From: Heterocephalus glaber
Taxonomy: Eukaryota > Chordata > Mammalia > Rodentia > Bathyergidae
Direction: 5' to 3'
Length of the DNA: 64,000 bases
Assembly: GCF_000247695.1 (NCBI RefSeq)
Contig: NW_004624747.1
Location: 26,652,632 to 26,716,631, forward strand
The notes under the pieces are model-generated. The model searched no databases, was not told the DNA's origin, and worked only from the letters and a program-made list of their open reading frames with translations. This document shows, piece by piece, positions 51,366-63,913 of this stretch (within the stretch, counting starts at the first letter, position 1; each line of letters opens with the position of its first letter). The position numbers were made by a program, and so were the translations under genes.

Positions 51366-51994
51366 GCTCCCATGTGCGGATTTGCGCCCAAGGATGGTGG
51401 TGTTAACACACAGCTGTCACACAGCCAGTGGGGACGGAGTCTGCATCTCAGGATCCTTCCCTACCATGCTGGGTCCCTCACGCAGTCACCCACGTCCTGG
51501 TCCAATGGACCCAAAAAAAAGGGCGTCTGTTTCCGTTTTCAGTCACCCCGGGATGACCAGCTCCTTGGATTCTTCTGTGCTTCCTTCTGCATAAATAAAG
51601 CTTCTCCTTCTGAAACGCGCTAGCCCTCTGCTCACGTGGACCTCTTAGTTTTCTTATTTTACCTGCAGTTAAATGTGGCCCGAGGTTTAGAAGCCATCCA
51701 TCATGGGAATCCCGTGGTCCCTGAGCCTGCGCTGGCGGCTTGTGCCACCTGTGCACGTGTCCAGTGCTGCGTTGTCACCAGGAATACAGGGCAGGCTATT
51801 CACGCTGCTGGTGTCTCAGGGAGGATGTGGAGATGGCTGTTCTCCTCCGCCACCCCAGCCGCAGCTTCCGTTCCCAGATGCAGCTTGTTCCTGGCTTGTT
51901 ATTAACATAAATGATAGCTCTCTTATGGCTCTGCTCTTCTTTCTTCGCATAATAATACACCAATACGCCCGGCGTTCGATGCAGATGCACACTG

Positions 51995-52312
51995 ATTGCT
52001 GCTAAAAGGGTGCTGTCTGCTGGGGCCAGATCTTCAGGTCACCCGAAGGCCCTGTGTTGGAGGCGTGGTCCCAGGCCCGTGCAGGTGGCATCTGCGGGGG
52101 CGGGGGCTGAGAGGAAGTGAGGTCAGGGGCCAGGCTGGGAGGGGCTTCTGGGACCCGAGCCCTTTCTCTCTGTCTCTTTGCTTTCCTGTGACTGTGAGGT
52201 GCCATACACTCCCGCTGTGACATCTTGAGACATGACAGGACCAACACCATGGAGCCAAGCAGCCATGGGCTGAAATCTGAAACCATGAGCCAAAACAAGC
52301 CCGTCTGAAAAG
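51995..52312 (+). mobile_element. ERVL-MaLR-like LTR, third copy
   Basis: Shares with the other two copies 'accaacaccatggagccaag', 'ccatgggctgaaatctgaaa' and 'ccatgagccaaaacaagccc', plus a pyrimidine-rich middle ('cctttctctctgtctctttg'). The 5' boundary is uncertain. No internal genes. Confidence 0.55.
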
Positions 52313-54511
52313 GAAAGGCTGGACAGACACTCTCTGGGGCACCACCACTATCCCAGTGCAAGGGGTCCCTCAGCTTTTCCTGCTGGCTCAGGGAGGACAG
52401 AGGCACCTGGTGTCCCAGTCAGTCCCCTCTGCAAGGGGGAAGCACCTTGTGGCTTCTGATGACGGTCTTTACCTCTCCACGACCAGAATGTGGCAGGACA
52501 GTGAGAGCGAGGTCAGGGGTCTCCCCAGTTATCCAAAAGCATACACGCAATGACTCCATGGGGGTGAAGAGAAAGACTGGTCTGGGCATGCACATAAGCG
52601 AAGGGTCTCCGCGGTGCACAGGGACAGCAGTGAGGAATGGGAGAAGTGGGGCAGGGAGGGCAGACAGGCTGCGCTCTGAGTCTGCATAAAACAGCATCCT
52701 GGGAAACACACATTTTGTGTGGCTCAGAGTCCACGACTGCAAAGTGGCGAACATGATGGAAGCCCCCTGGTGTAGGCTGGAGGGCCAAGGAACTGATGCA
52801 AAGAAAGCAGTCAGACTAGGGGTGGCGAACCGATGGCACGCATGCCTCAGCCAGCTGTCCGTATCACTGAAAGCTCTAAAGGTTTTGTCATCACTGACCT
52901 ACAACACCAGCTCAATAAACAGTAGCTCATTATTATTATTAATTAAAGAGAAGTGATGGAGTTTCCTTTAAGTAAAAGACAAATGCAATCACATGAATGA
53001 CAAGATTTTAACTTTACATAAGTTGATAAAATGCAGAACAGACCTACATGCTGTTTAGAGGAGCAGAATATCTGAACCCAAACCATGGCCCATGCTAAGG
53101 CAGGCAGGGGGTCATACACACAGTGCCCCACCCTGTCCTGCAGTGGACCAGGCTCTGTGAGGCAGGAAGACCGTGTGCCCTCATTCCCAGATCCGTCCAC
53201 TGGTCTGGGGCACGACGGGAAGCTCCGTCCCCTGCTGGCTGCACCCAGGTCCTCGTCCCCGTGCGCTCTGAGCAGGGGCCGCGGCGCTCACAGGGGTCGG
53301 GGACAGGTGAGCAGCTGTCTCACAGGACCCTTCACACGCACAGGTGACTGCGGAGACGAGTGCCGCCCAGGTGTCCTTTCTAGGTGTGATTTTCGCTTTA
53401 ATTCCATTAAGTGGTTTTTATTGCATCTTAAATGAACCAGGAGTTATTTTAAGGTGACTTCAAGTTAAGACTGTGGCTGTTTTCTTTGTTCATGCAGGGA
53501 AGGTGCCCAGCAGAACAGATGAATGACAGGCAAATACCGATGCTTCACGAGGAACCTATAAATATTTTCCGATCAAAACACAGATGAGATTTGTTTGTAG
53601 GAGGTAAAATATCCTGATAATTTTAAAACGCTGTTTTGCATGAGGGACTGCAAGAACATCTGGGGGGATCACAAGGTCCTGGGGAGAGATCCGCCCTGCT
53701 GTATGACAAAAGGTATAGCAAAGCTATCGTAACAGTAATGGAAAGAAAACCGCGTAAGATGAGGATGTGAGTAGACACACGGTTCTTTGGAATAAGACGG
53801 GGAACTGGGGGCGGTGCCCTGTGCACCATGGCCATGTGGCCCCTGCAGCTCTTCACACCGCTCAGCGTCCCCTACTGACCAGGTGGGAACCACGGAAGGA
53901 AGCTGCGTTCAGCCACAGTCCGTGAGCCTCGCCTCCCCTCCCCTCCTGCAGTCCTCCCCCAGGGCCCCAGACGGACCCGGGTTCTACCTCAGAGTGTACT
54001 TCCTGGGACTGAACCAATCACAGAGACAGCAAAAGCTCAAAGAAAAGGAAAACCCTGACCTCATGAAGCATTTTAAAAAATTATTCGCTAAATAGTTTAG
54101 CTAGAATTCCTTTGAAGAGGAGGGAAAACTGAAATATGGGGGATTGGAACTTGAGAGCACAAGGTCTAGTACACAGCCGCGTGGACAGTTCTGATCTCTG
54201 CCTAAATGGCAAAGATGAACAAAAACCCTCTCTCTCCTTAAGAAATTCAAGATCAGGCCACCTTGACGGTGACATCAACAATAAAACACTGATGAGGAAA
54301 ATAAACCAAGTTGTTAACCTGCACTGACTATGCTGAAAACTGATCTAGGTCATTTATTTGAAAAGACACTCATAAAGGCTCTGTTGTTCTTGTTCCTAAA
54401 CCATGACTATTTTTCCTGTATTCCATTATAAAAAGCACCAAATTGCATTGAATTTGAAGGACCAGGGATTGCAGGGCATGCCCTCGTTCACCTGGCACTA
54501 AAGAAGCCAAA
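52313..54511. other. Stretch without recognised gene or repeat
   Basis: Mixed composition; nothing exon-like. A short (ATT)n run lies near 52928-52942. Confidence 0.4.
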
Positions 54512-54682
54512 TCGGCTGGACATGGAGGTGCACACCTGGGACCCCAGCACTCTGAGAGGCCGAGGAGGACAGCGAGCTTGAGCCCAGCCTGGACACTCAG
54601 GGACCTAGTAAGACCCTGTCTCAAACTACAAGTGCTGGGGATGTAGCTCAGAGCAAAGGCTCTGGGTTCAACTCTCAGAACC
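54512..54682 (+). mobile_element. B1-ID dimeric SINE
   Basis: 'cggctggacatggaggtgca', 'accccagcactctgagaggc' and 'agcccagcctggacactcag', then 'gctggggatgtagctcagag' and 'ctgggttcaactctcagaac'. The A-tail has expanded into the purine tract that follows. Confidence 0.87.
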
Positions 54683-54812
54683 AAAAAGAAAGAGAGAGAA
54701 AAACAGGAAGGAAGGGAGGGAGGGAGGAAGGGAGTGAAGAAGAAATGAAGGAGGAAGGAAGGAAAGGAAAAGAAGAAAAAGAAAATGAAGAGGAGGAAAC
54801 GAAAAAAGAAAG
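54683..54812. repeat. Polypurine (GGAA/GGGA/GAAG)n tract
   Basis: About 130 bp, almost pure purine on the plus strand, grown from the SINE tail. Ser/Phe/Leu frames on the minus strand are artefacts of it. Confidence 0.9.
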
Positions 54813-55159
54813 CTGCGCAGATTGAAGAACGCCACTGGGTCTGATGACCACGACCTCAGGAAGTGCGAACGAAAGAGTGGGACTTGGCATTGGCAAAACA
54901 CGGTCCTCTGTCCCCAGTTCTGCTGGTCAGCTTTCTGGTTGAACCAACACATAGAGAAGGCAAAAGGCATTCCCAGATTCGGGACTGTGGAAGTATTACT
55001 TTTGCGTAAGAACAATGAACTTATTTCTACCTCTGAAACCTTTCGATCTTCCATTTTGAGGGATGGTCCGGTGTCTCTGAGAATCGGGGACGCCCTTCTT
55101 CCCTGCAGGCCCGCCTCCGAGCCTTCATTGGGCAGACGTGTTTCCATACACACGAAATG

Positions 55160-55360
55160 CGGGTCACAGGGGTGTTTTTGGCAGTGTTCCATGAAGGAAG
55201 ATTGGGAGCAAGCTAAATACACCCTCACCGGGACCTGGTTAAATAAATCATGGTACATTTGCCCAGTGAAACACTTGTGTACCTATTTTAAAAAAATAAG
55301 CCAGATCTAGGTGCTCCGGAAATGGCGTGGAAGATGTATTCTCAATAGGCCCAAAGAGAA
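55160..55360 (+). mobile_element. L1- or HAL1-like 3' fragment
   Basis: 'gggacctggttaaataaatc', 'atggtacatttgcccagtga', 'gtgtacctattttaaaaaaa' and 'taagccagatctagg' follow the old LINE pattern 'ggactggttaaataaattatggtacat...attaaaaagaatgaggtagatcta'. Confidence 0.6.
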
Positions 55361-55529
55361 CTTTGGGGTGGACTGCACGTCCTGTGCTAAGGTTTGTGAC
55401 CCGGAACACAGATCACGTCACTGTGTGAGCAAAGACAGTGTCTGAAAGAGCAGGGGAAGGGCCACAGTTCAGAAATAGGCTTTGGGGAGTTCCTGGAAGG
55501 AAGGCTGTTTTAACAGCGTGAACCTTTAC

Positions 55530-55669
55530 CTTCCATGTATTTCCCAACACACACATGGCCGAGTCGGCAATGTTGATGATGAGGAAGAGGAGGGTGAGGA
55601 CGTAGGGCAGAGCAGAGCTGCACAATCCCCCATCGGCGCCACACGGATGCAAAGGCTTCATGGGGCCGT
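55530..55669 (-). CDS. Candidate exon encoding a membrane span, gene not identified
   Basis: On the minus strand an acceptor 'acctgtgcctcag' precedes 55669 and a donor 'tggaag|gtaaag' follows 55530, giving 140 nt that end in phase 0. The frame reads 'DGPMKPLHPCGADGGLCSS', 'ALPYVLTLLFLIINIADSAM', 'CVLGNTWK'. The middle is a plausible transmembrane helix of about 20 residues with GC-rich third codon positions (GTC CTC ACC CTC CTC TTC). An alternative acceptor at 55617 would leave 88 nt; its upstream tract is poorer in pyrimidines. It ends in phase 0 while the exon at 16880-17026 needs two bases carried in, so the two cannot be consecutive. I do not recognise the protein. Confidence 0.45.
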
Positions 55670-58600
55670 CTGAGGCACAGGTCTTCCCAAAGCCAAAGGG
55701 CGCCTTCCCTAAACCTGGGCACTGGGGAAGTGAGCTGCTGAGAGGCACTTAGGGCGTGCAGAGGTCCAGGAAGCTATGGGCAGAGAGCTTCACTTTCCAA
55801 CTTGCACGCTCACAAGCAGCTGACATCTGGACAGTTGTGGTTTTCGTTTTCTTCCTAGCACAGTGGTAGTGAAGAAAACTTTCTTTCATGGCTCCAACTC
55901 GAAAAAACGGAAGATGAAGAACGCTGTGCGACCCCAGGCATTTTATTATGCCCTAAAAATCCCATTACCAGCTTGGGAGGGAGATAAGCACAGCTGGTCA
56001 CATCCACTGGCCGAGTCCAAGTGTGTTTTCACATATCTGTGAAATAAATCAGGTTTCAGGAGCTCGGCTGCCAGGAAGGGCTTTGGACTGATCTTCAAGC
56101 GTGATGGAAAGCGGGGGAGTGGAAGGCTGTGGAGGTGGGGCAGGTTAGGAGGAAAATATTGACGACAAACACTAAACTGTGGTGGCTTTGGGGAAAAACC
56201 AGTGATTTTTTTGCCAAGGAATTAAAGCCAACTTCTGAGTGGGAGCTACTTTCCTTTCCTTGCTAAATACTCAGAATTTCAAGCTGGAAAAGTGAACCGA
56301 GTGTGGAGTTTGAAGTTTCCGCTGCACACCTGCAGGGCAGGACAACTGTGACCAAAGATCACAGGAAACGCCCGTCACTCAGCCTGTGCGCTGCTAAAGT
56401 AGTAAGTTCCTAAAACTTGCAGGATGGTGGAGTCTGAGTGATTTCCATCATAGTCCACCAATGCTTTTTCCTCCCCTCCCTTTGCGCAATGATCCTGGCA
56501 TCAAGCGACCCTGTCCCGTGTCACACAGAGTGGGCCTCGGTTCCTCCCAACACGCAGGTCCCACTTGCACAATCCGCACACGCTCTGACACGAATGAGGG
56601 CTCTGACGCTGGGCTTCGTGGTTTCGGGTCCAGCCAACGGTCTGTGTGCGCATGCGTGCCGACAGGTACAGTGCACGGAGCAGACAGAAACGGTTAATGC
56701 CACTGACACAGGGCCCCACTAGTCCCTTCTCTGTGCATTCAGAATGGGGTTTTAAAGCTTTTACAAGCTGACTCAGCTTAGCAACCCCTCCGTCGTGTGG
56801 CCTCATTTAAGACAATGATTTGCTTCTGTGTGCTTCGTACATTTCAATGAGTCATGAGATTTTCCTGACAGTTGTCACATAGATGGCCTGCTAAACAGAC
56901 ATTATCAGCGTGTCATCAAAGTTCTGGAACGTCGATGTGCTGTTCTCATAAATGTCAAGAGGAGCCGTCAACCCCTCCCAGCAAGTCACCTTTGGCTTTC
57001 TCTGGAGCTCATATCCACAGGATACACCACATTTCACACACACACAGATCCGCAAGAGATAGAAGATTTGAAAATCTAGCATCCAATCAAAAAGTGGCCA
57101 AAATAGCTCTCTCCTAAGATTACAGACTATATATAGATTTATAAAAACAATTGCAGCAATCACATTTAGCACCAATGTGCTCAGAGCTTTCTTAAATCCT
57201 GCAGAAATTATTTCTCAGTACTGCACACTTTGCCTCTTGGACTGAGGCTTCCATTCGCTGTTCTAGTTCACTGCTCGTAGCAGGGGGCCTGGCGTCTACA
57301 ATTCCCCACCTTCCACTGCTACCTCTTCTATGGCTTCTGCAAACAGCAGAAATTTAACTGACATGAGCTGAAAAGGCTTTCAGTCCCTGGGACCCTGCTC
57401 GGTGTGTAGACAGATCACACCCCCTGGCAGGCAGGAATGGGAGCAATGCACACTTGCCTTGTTCAATGGACTCGGGCTTATCCTCACAGAGAGGCAGAGC
57501 CGTGAGCAAAGCTGCATCTATACAGGTTAATGGCTTTGTTTTACACAGGGAGAAATGAGGGAGAGAGAGAAGAACTGGGTCCAAAACACAGATAATGTTA
57601 AAACCAGAGCCTGCATGGAAACCTGGTCTCTTAATTAATTCTAAGTGAAATCAGGTAAGAAGCAAAGATGACAGCAAAGCCCACAGTGCTGCTAACTGTT
57701 TCCAGCGCAGTACCCAGTGCCTGTCTGGCATCAATTTCAGATCCTGGGCTGGGGACAGCTCTCACATTCTAATGAGGGGAGGGACAGACGGCACCTATGA
57801 GCAGAAGATGACACAGGGACAGAAAATGCAATGCTACAGCATAGGCAGAGCAGGACGAGTAAATAACAGGAAGCCGTGGGGCAAGAATGGAGGAATCAGA
57901 CAGAGGAAGGACAACTATGTGGACAGCAGAAGCCGACAGATAGAGGGCATCCTATCCCCACGGCCTCCAGGCTGGTGAAAACCTGAAAGCACAGGACCCA
58001 GGCCTGGTCCTGGCTTCATGTGCACTGCAGTTCCCACCCCTCCTGTAGGCCTGGGGCGCCTGCTAAGACTTCCCCTAAGACCTTGTGTGGTCAGAACCTC
58101 CTTTCTGGAGGGTGGGCCGAGTCAGGGAAGAGTTGGGCTGGGACTTCTGTCAGTTGCCAGCTACAGACCCCCCATAACCCCAGGACCTCAGAGGCCAGTG
58201 CCTCACCAGTCTACCTGCAGCTCTTCTCCTGGCCGCTCCCACCCTGCGCAGTGGGCCCTCCTGTCCTCTTGTTAGTCCTTCATAACAAATCTTACTCTGG
58301 CTACCCTGAGTTCCCTGCCCCTCCAATCCTTTGTTCAGGTACCAAGAACCTGGGAACAGCTCACCAAGACCCCCCAGTAATAGTACTCCTGGTGGGGTGC
58401 TGCTCCAGGACAGGGACACCTCCCACGTGGAGCATTCCGTGAGCTAAGAACCGCATACAGGGAGGAGCCAGCCCAGGCTGGGAACTTGGGCTCTCACATC
58501 TGGCTCTTCACCCTCCATGTGCACAACCTGTGTGTGTGACTTCCAGTGCCTCCCACAGGGGCAGGGCCTCCCTCCAACCCTTGGCTCTGCACTGAGCCAG

Positions 58601-59375
58601 GTGAGCTCTGGTCAGCAGAGGTGGGTGAGTGAGATTTGAGAATGTTCTCAGGAGGCCAGCAGGTTTGCACCTGTGCCCAGAAGTAGCATGCCCATGAATG
58701 AGCCCACTGCTCCCAGAGCAAGAAGAGGGCAGGTGGCACAGGGCCAGGAGGAAGAGCCAGCAGTCGCAGACCTGTGCATAAGCTTGGTGCAGACCAGAAG
58801 AGCCACCCAGCGGAGCCCAGCCTGCATCGACCCACCCCCGAAGCTGACTCTCAGCAACAGAGACACGAGAGCTACATGAATCCTGGTTGTTTCCTGGCAA
58901 GTGTGTTCTATGGGTATCAGTTTTGCAGCCTTTCTCACCATAGGTCACTGGTACCCTTGGGAAGCCTTTGGAAGCAGATGTTTCCTGAAAAGGGAGGGGG
59001 GATCAGTGCAAAGACTCCACAGAAAGTGAGGTCAGAGTTTAAGGAACAGAAAGAGAAGGCCAGTGTGACCAGGCCACAGGGGAGGTGAGTGACACCAGAA
59101 TACTGCAGCAGACAGGGCCCGGACTGCCTGGCATCGCGGAAGCCCTCACAGGGACTCCTCTCAGCACAGTGGACAAACACTGGGAGGTTACAAAGCCTGG
59201 GCTGCGTGGTCTGTTTACCTCATTCACAGGTGACCGGCTACTCCGGGGAGCATGGGAAACTGCAGACGAGAAGAGGAGCAAGCAGGTGCAGAGAGGTGGT
59301 CGCACCAGTTCTGGGGAGGCAATATTCTCCTACGTGTCCCCAAAGGGGAGGCTATGTGGGTGCCCACATATGCAC
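55670..59375. other. Stretch without recognised gene
   Basis: Mixed composition with one L2 fragment at 57730-57860. Frames of up to 146 codons near 58.0-58.9 kb lack domain or splice support. Confidence 0.4.
57730..57860 (+). repeat. L2-like fragment
   Basis: 'ctctcacattctaatgaggg' followed by 'agggacagacggcacc' resembles the L2 3' segment 'cttacattctagtgggagagacagac'. Confidence 0.4.
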
Positions 59376-59910
59376 AAGGTGTGGTGACAAAATACGGTGA
59401 ATGTTTAGATTTTTTAAAATGTGTTACAGTAAAAGACATGTTGCCACAAATCTCCCTCACAATCCTCCCCCTCACTTCAAACACACTCATCTCATCATTC
59501 TTGACACCATCTGAAGCAGTTCTGGAAATCCTATTTTGTGAGTGTCTTTACCAGGTGTGATAAAAATATGGTGAATGCTGCTGCCGAGTGTAATCCACCA
59601 GAAACAGGCGTATAAAAATATTACACTGTGTCCTCATCTGCGTTATTCATTGGGTCTGGCACTGTGCAACTTCTGGTTCTTCCTCAGAGTCAAAATCACC
59701 ACGAAACGTCAGTATTTTGAATGGATTCAGAACTCTGAGGCAGCCAGGACAGTACAACGAAACATACACGAAAGACGACTCCAGAGCTGCTTCAGAAAGT
59801 GGGGAGAAGGATGGGAGGAGGGGGAGAGTTTTGAGGGGAATTCATGGCAATGTGTTTCTTACTATAATTTGAAAAATTTAAACATTCACTGTATTTTGTG
59901 ATCACACTAT
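59376..59910 (+). mobile_element. Mariner-derived foldback element, copy 2
   Basis: The left arm (about 59376-59550) and right arm (about 59757-59910) are inverted repeats: left 'gacaaaatacggtgaatg' pairs with right 'cattcactgtattttgtg'. Between and into the right arm a plus-strand frame reads 'LALCNFWFFLRVKITTKRQY', 'LQSCFRKWGEGWEE' and 'ESFEGN'. This resembles the conserved C-terminal end of mariner transposases (pattern 'LAP.DF.LF..LK', then 'CF..W..RW', then 'YFEG'). The catalytic core is missing, so it is a relic. It has the same arms as copy 1 at 4940-5965 but no LTR insertion. Confidence 0.75.
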
Positions 59911-62900
59911 ATATATTTATATACATATGTAGTCAGATATATTACGTATATCTTAAATACATGATCAAGCTAGCAGACAGTGGTTGTGCTATCTCAATTG
60001 ATGGGCTATTGTTAAAAGCAGTGATTTACTCTTGCTTAATTTATTTGCATACTGTGGTGAGCTGAATGTCATAAAATATTTTGCAGGTCCTGAAGTGTTA
60101 AGAAAGGCACTTACAAATACAGCGTAAGCACATCGTAAGCACATCTTCCGTAAGGAACACCCAGTATTTTCAGAGAACAGAACTGTGGCACTTCCTGGAG
60201 TGGTCCATCAAATATTTACACAGAGAAATGTTCTGCAGGGATTTCCCAGAGCAGGCGAGTCCCCTGAAAGAGGAGAATTACCTTGCAACCCTCAGGCAGT
60301 CCCAGGATGAAAACACCACTCCCCTAAGTGGAACGTGGAGGAAATCCTTATCAAACAGAAATACATCCTCAGGACATCTGAAAAGCATACTGGCACTCCC
60401 ACTGGCCCTGCAGCCAAGACCGAGCCCCTCGGCAGAGCCCCTTGCAGCTGTCGGGCGCTGGTGGAGGCCTTCTCCCACCCCAAGTGTCCCAGAGCAGCCC
60501 TCGGCCTTGTTCACAGCAACTCCCAGCTGAGTTGGCCCTCTTGGGGCTCAGGCAAGCTCAGCATTTCTGCGGAGTTCAGACTGGGGCTGGTGTTTAGAAG
60601 TGCTTGATTGGGTTGGGGGTCAGGTCTATTCAAACATGAGCTTTTAAAAAAAATGCCATTTGAAGGAAATTAGACACAAATGGAATTCAATCCAAAGTAG
60701 TGATTGGGAAATACAAGAGAAATTGAAAAAGCAGGAGCAGAGACATGACTAGAAAGGAAAGAGAAGTAAGGAAGGAGAGAAAGAAGATCAAGTAGGGAGG
60801 GAGGGAGGGATGCAGAAGAGGCTACAAAGGAATCCAACCACACATACACATCATACACTGTGGGGAGGCACAGAACCCTAGACTATTCTAAGCCAGATCT
60901 CTCAGATAGCCACATGACAGGGGAAGCCCTGGCCCTGGAAGCCCCAGGCCCACCTGTCACAGGTGTGCCCCACATCAGGCAGAGTTCAGATCCAATTTCC
61001 CATGCTCTCTCTCACCCCGGAATTGTCCCTCTCCCTCTCTGCATCTCCAGGTTAGGTTCCTACCTCTACTACCAAGCTGGAAATAGCTTCTCTGTGTTTT
61101 CTGTGGCTTCTGCTATAGTTCTAAGTCTTCATTAACAATGATGGTAGAAAATAAGCAAGAAGTGCTATAAGCATGATAAATATAAGCCTAAAAAATACCA
61201 CCAGGAGAGGAAAACAGTAAAAACCAACCATGCATGGGAAAGCCATGCCTCACAGACACACTGCGCTGATCTCTAGAGAGCTATGTCTTGGTAATGGGTC
61301 CAGACATTTGTCTCTGCTTTCCATGAACTCACCCTCCTTCTCTGGCACAAGTGCTGTACTCCCAGCCCTTCTGCACCCAGAGCCAGGTGGATGCTGGGTC
61401 CTTCCTCTCGGAGCTTAGGCAGGATTTGACTGGGAGATAGCCAATCAGAACACCTCATGGCTTTGCATCATAATTGGCTCAAGACATAGACACTTGATGC
61501 AACGAATCCAATCACAAGAAGCCCCCAGATGTGTAGAACTCCTCTCCCCTGGGTCTAGGGAGATAGAATGCAAGCTGTGGTTCTGGCAGCCACATTGGGA
61601 AAGAGGGGAACAAGCCCAGGGAGGAGAGAAGAAAGAGGCAGACAAGGGTTCATTGCCATGGCTCAGTTTAAATCCTGGAACCAGCCATGCTGGAAGGGAG
61701 TACCACCTTTGGAATTGCCAATCTTATGATCCAATCCATTCTCCATTTTGCTTAATCCAGTTTGAGTAGAAGTTCTGTCACTTGCAATTAACATAGGCAC
61801 AACTAATGCATTTTGTGAATATATCAGCAATCCTTTCAATCATCGGGGGCTGAAGCAGTGATAAAAATGTGACTTTGAATTACAGAAGCTTTAAATACAG
61901 GCCAGTATACAACCTCCACATGCGAAATTCCCTTCCAGTCAAATAAAAACGAGTATAAACCCAAGTAGGACTGCAAGTGTCACCCAATTTGGTTCACAGG
62001 TTGGAACTTGTAATTGCTCAGAAGTAGCCACATTTTAAGCACAATCCTAGAACCACACAGATGCTGGTTGCTGTGAATCAAATCTGCCCATTCTGTAAGT
62101 TATTTGTGTTTCACGAGCCCTTTCATGCTCACTCACACCAGGCGGTCACCGGTTCCTGCCTTCCCTGAGGCCTCTATTCAGTCCTGCCTTCGGCACAGCG
62201 GACAAGCTGGGCAGAACAGCGTGGGGCTGGGCCACTGGTGACAGCCACCCCCACCCGGTAGCTTACACCGGGATGCTGGCCAGCGACCATGCCATTATTG
62301 CAGCCACAGGTAGGTTAAGGGTAGGAAACCTCCGCCCACACCTCGGCACCTCACCTCTCCAGAATCCTGCATCCAAAACCAACACCGATGTCAGCAAAGA
62401 AAAACTACCGACATAGCCATGGAGGGTCACATTCAGTTTGCTTCCGAAAGCAGACAGAGGAATGAATGCCTTAGATCTCCTCATCTTATTTAAACTATGC
62501 AGAGATACGAGGGTAAAATGGAAAGTAAGATCCAAGAGGGGAAAAGATAGTTGAAAGGCAGAGGCGCAAAGGTCATGCAAGGAGCAAAGAAGCGCAGGGT
62601 GAGCGGCCAGTTTATGCCAATCGCTGGCCATGAATGCATCGGCTGAGGCACTGCAGTTTGTGGGCTGATGCTTCTTGACCTCACAGAGGCACATGAATCT
62701 TTGAATAAACTGGATTTCTAATTAGTCTTAGGCTCACAGCCAAATGGACCGACAGGTACGGAGGTGCCCACAGACCTCCCGCCCCATGCATGCAGGTCTC
62801 CCCGCTATCGACATCTGACCCCCAACCCCTTTGTCACAGCTCATGAGCCCCTGGGACATGCCATTATCACTTAAAGCCAGCTACACGGGGTCCTCCTCTT

Positions 62901-62984
62901 GGCACTGTGTTCTATGGGTTCTGACCAGTGTAGGATGGCACACACCCACCACCACAAGGCCCCAAGGGTGAGTGCAGAGTCCTA
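59911..62984. other. Stretch without recognised gene
   Basis: AT-rich at 59.9-60.2, 61.1-61.2 and 61.75-62.1 kb. A (GGGA)n tract lies at about 60776-60812. No exon-like segments found. Confidence 0.4.
60776..60812. repeat. Purine-rich (GGGA)n tract
   Basis: 'agggagggagggagggatg' preceded by GA-rich sequence. Confidence 0.8.
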
Positions 62985-63415
62985 CAAATGCCTCGGGCTC
63001 AGTCTACCCAGCCTTCTCTCCAGTTTCCACCCCTGACAACCACTATTTTTTTTCATGGTCCCTGTAGCTTTGCCTTTTCCAGACTGTCCTACTTGGAATC
63101 GTCCAGCAGGTGCCTTTCCAGGCTGGCTTCTTTCATGAGATGACACGCATTTCCCTTTCCTCTAGGTCTGTTCATGGGTTGACAGATCTTCTCTTTCTAG
63201 TGCTGAGTAATATTCCACTGTCTGGAAGTCACAGAGTTCGTTTACCCCTGCACCTACTGAAGGACGAATTGCTTGCTTCCCAGTTTCGCAAACACGGATA
63301 AACCTACTCCGATTACCTGTGTGGAGAGCTCCTTGTGGACATGAGTTTCCACCTCCTTTGCTAAATACCAAGGAGCAGGATTCCCAGAAGGCCGCAGATG
63401 TCATCGTTTCCAGAT
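62985..63415 (+). mobile_element. L1 (L1M-type) 3'-region fragment
   Basis: 'gacaaccactattttttttc', 'atggtccctgtagctttgcc', 'ggcttctttcatgagatgac', 'gctgagtaatattccactgt', 'cacctactgaaggacgaatt' and 'ttgctaaataccaaggagca' line up with the old L1 3' end, the same segment as 12095-12600. Confidence 0.78.
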
Positions 63416-63913
63416 GTGACGGAACAGTCTAGCCTCTAGTCACTGTTTCCAGTTGAATTGGGAAAAACAAAAAGATGCCTCTGAATCATTATAATTCACC
63501 TAACCTGTCAGAAAATAACAGATGGAGGAGAGCTCCCTCTCTTCTGCCTGAAGCATTATCATACTTAGAGACTGAAGCATGAGATTGAATTATCATTACC
63601 ATTATCCAAGCATGAATAGCTGCGAATGAATTCCAAGTTCTAGGGACCCAGGCAAGGCACAGAAGTGGGTGCTGATACAGACCCAGGCTGGAGCAACACA
63701 ACTGCCATCCTGCCTGAGAAAGCAGCCTGTACTCCTGAAATCAGCCTTGCCTTGGGGAGGACAGAGGGGTAAACGGGGGGTGGGAGACACAAATTCAGAA
63801 CAAAGATCTTCCTCACTTTAGTAACCTATCAGCATGTTAACTTCAGTGCTTTCTTTCTCATAGTGTAGATATTGATAAAAATGAATCATTTACTCTTAAA
63901 AATACACTAGTGA

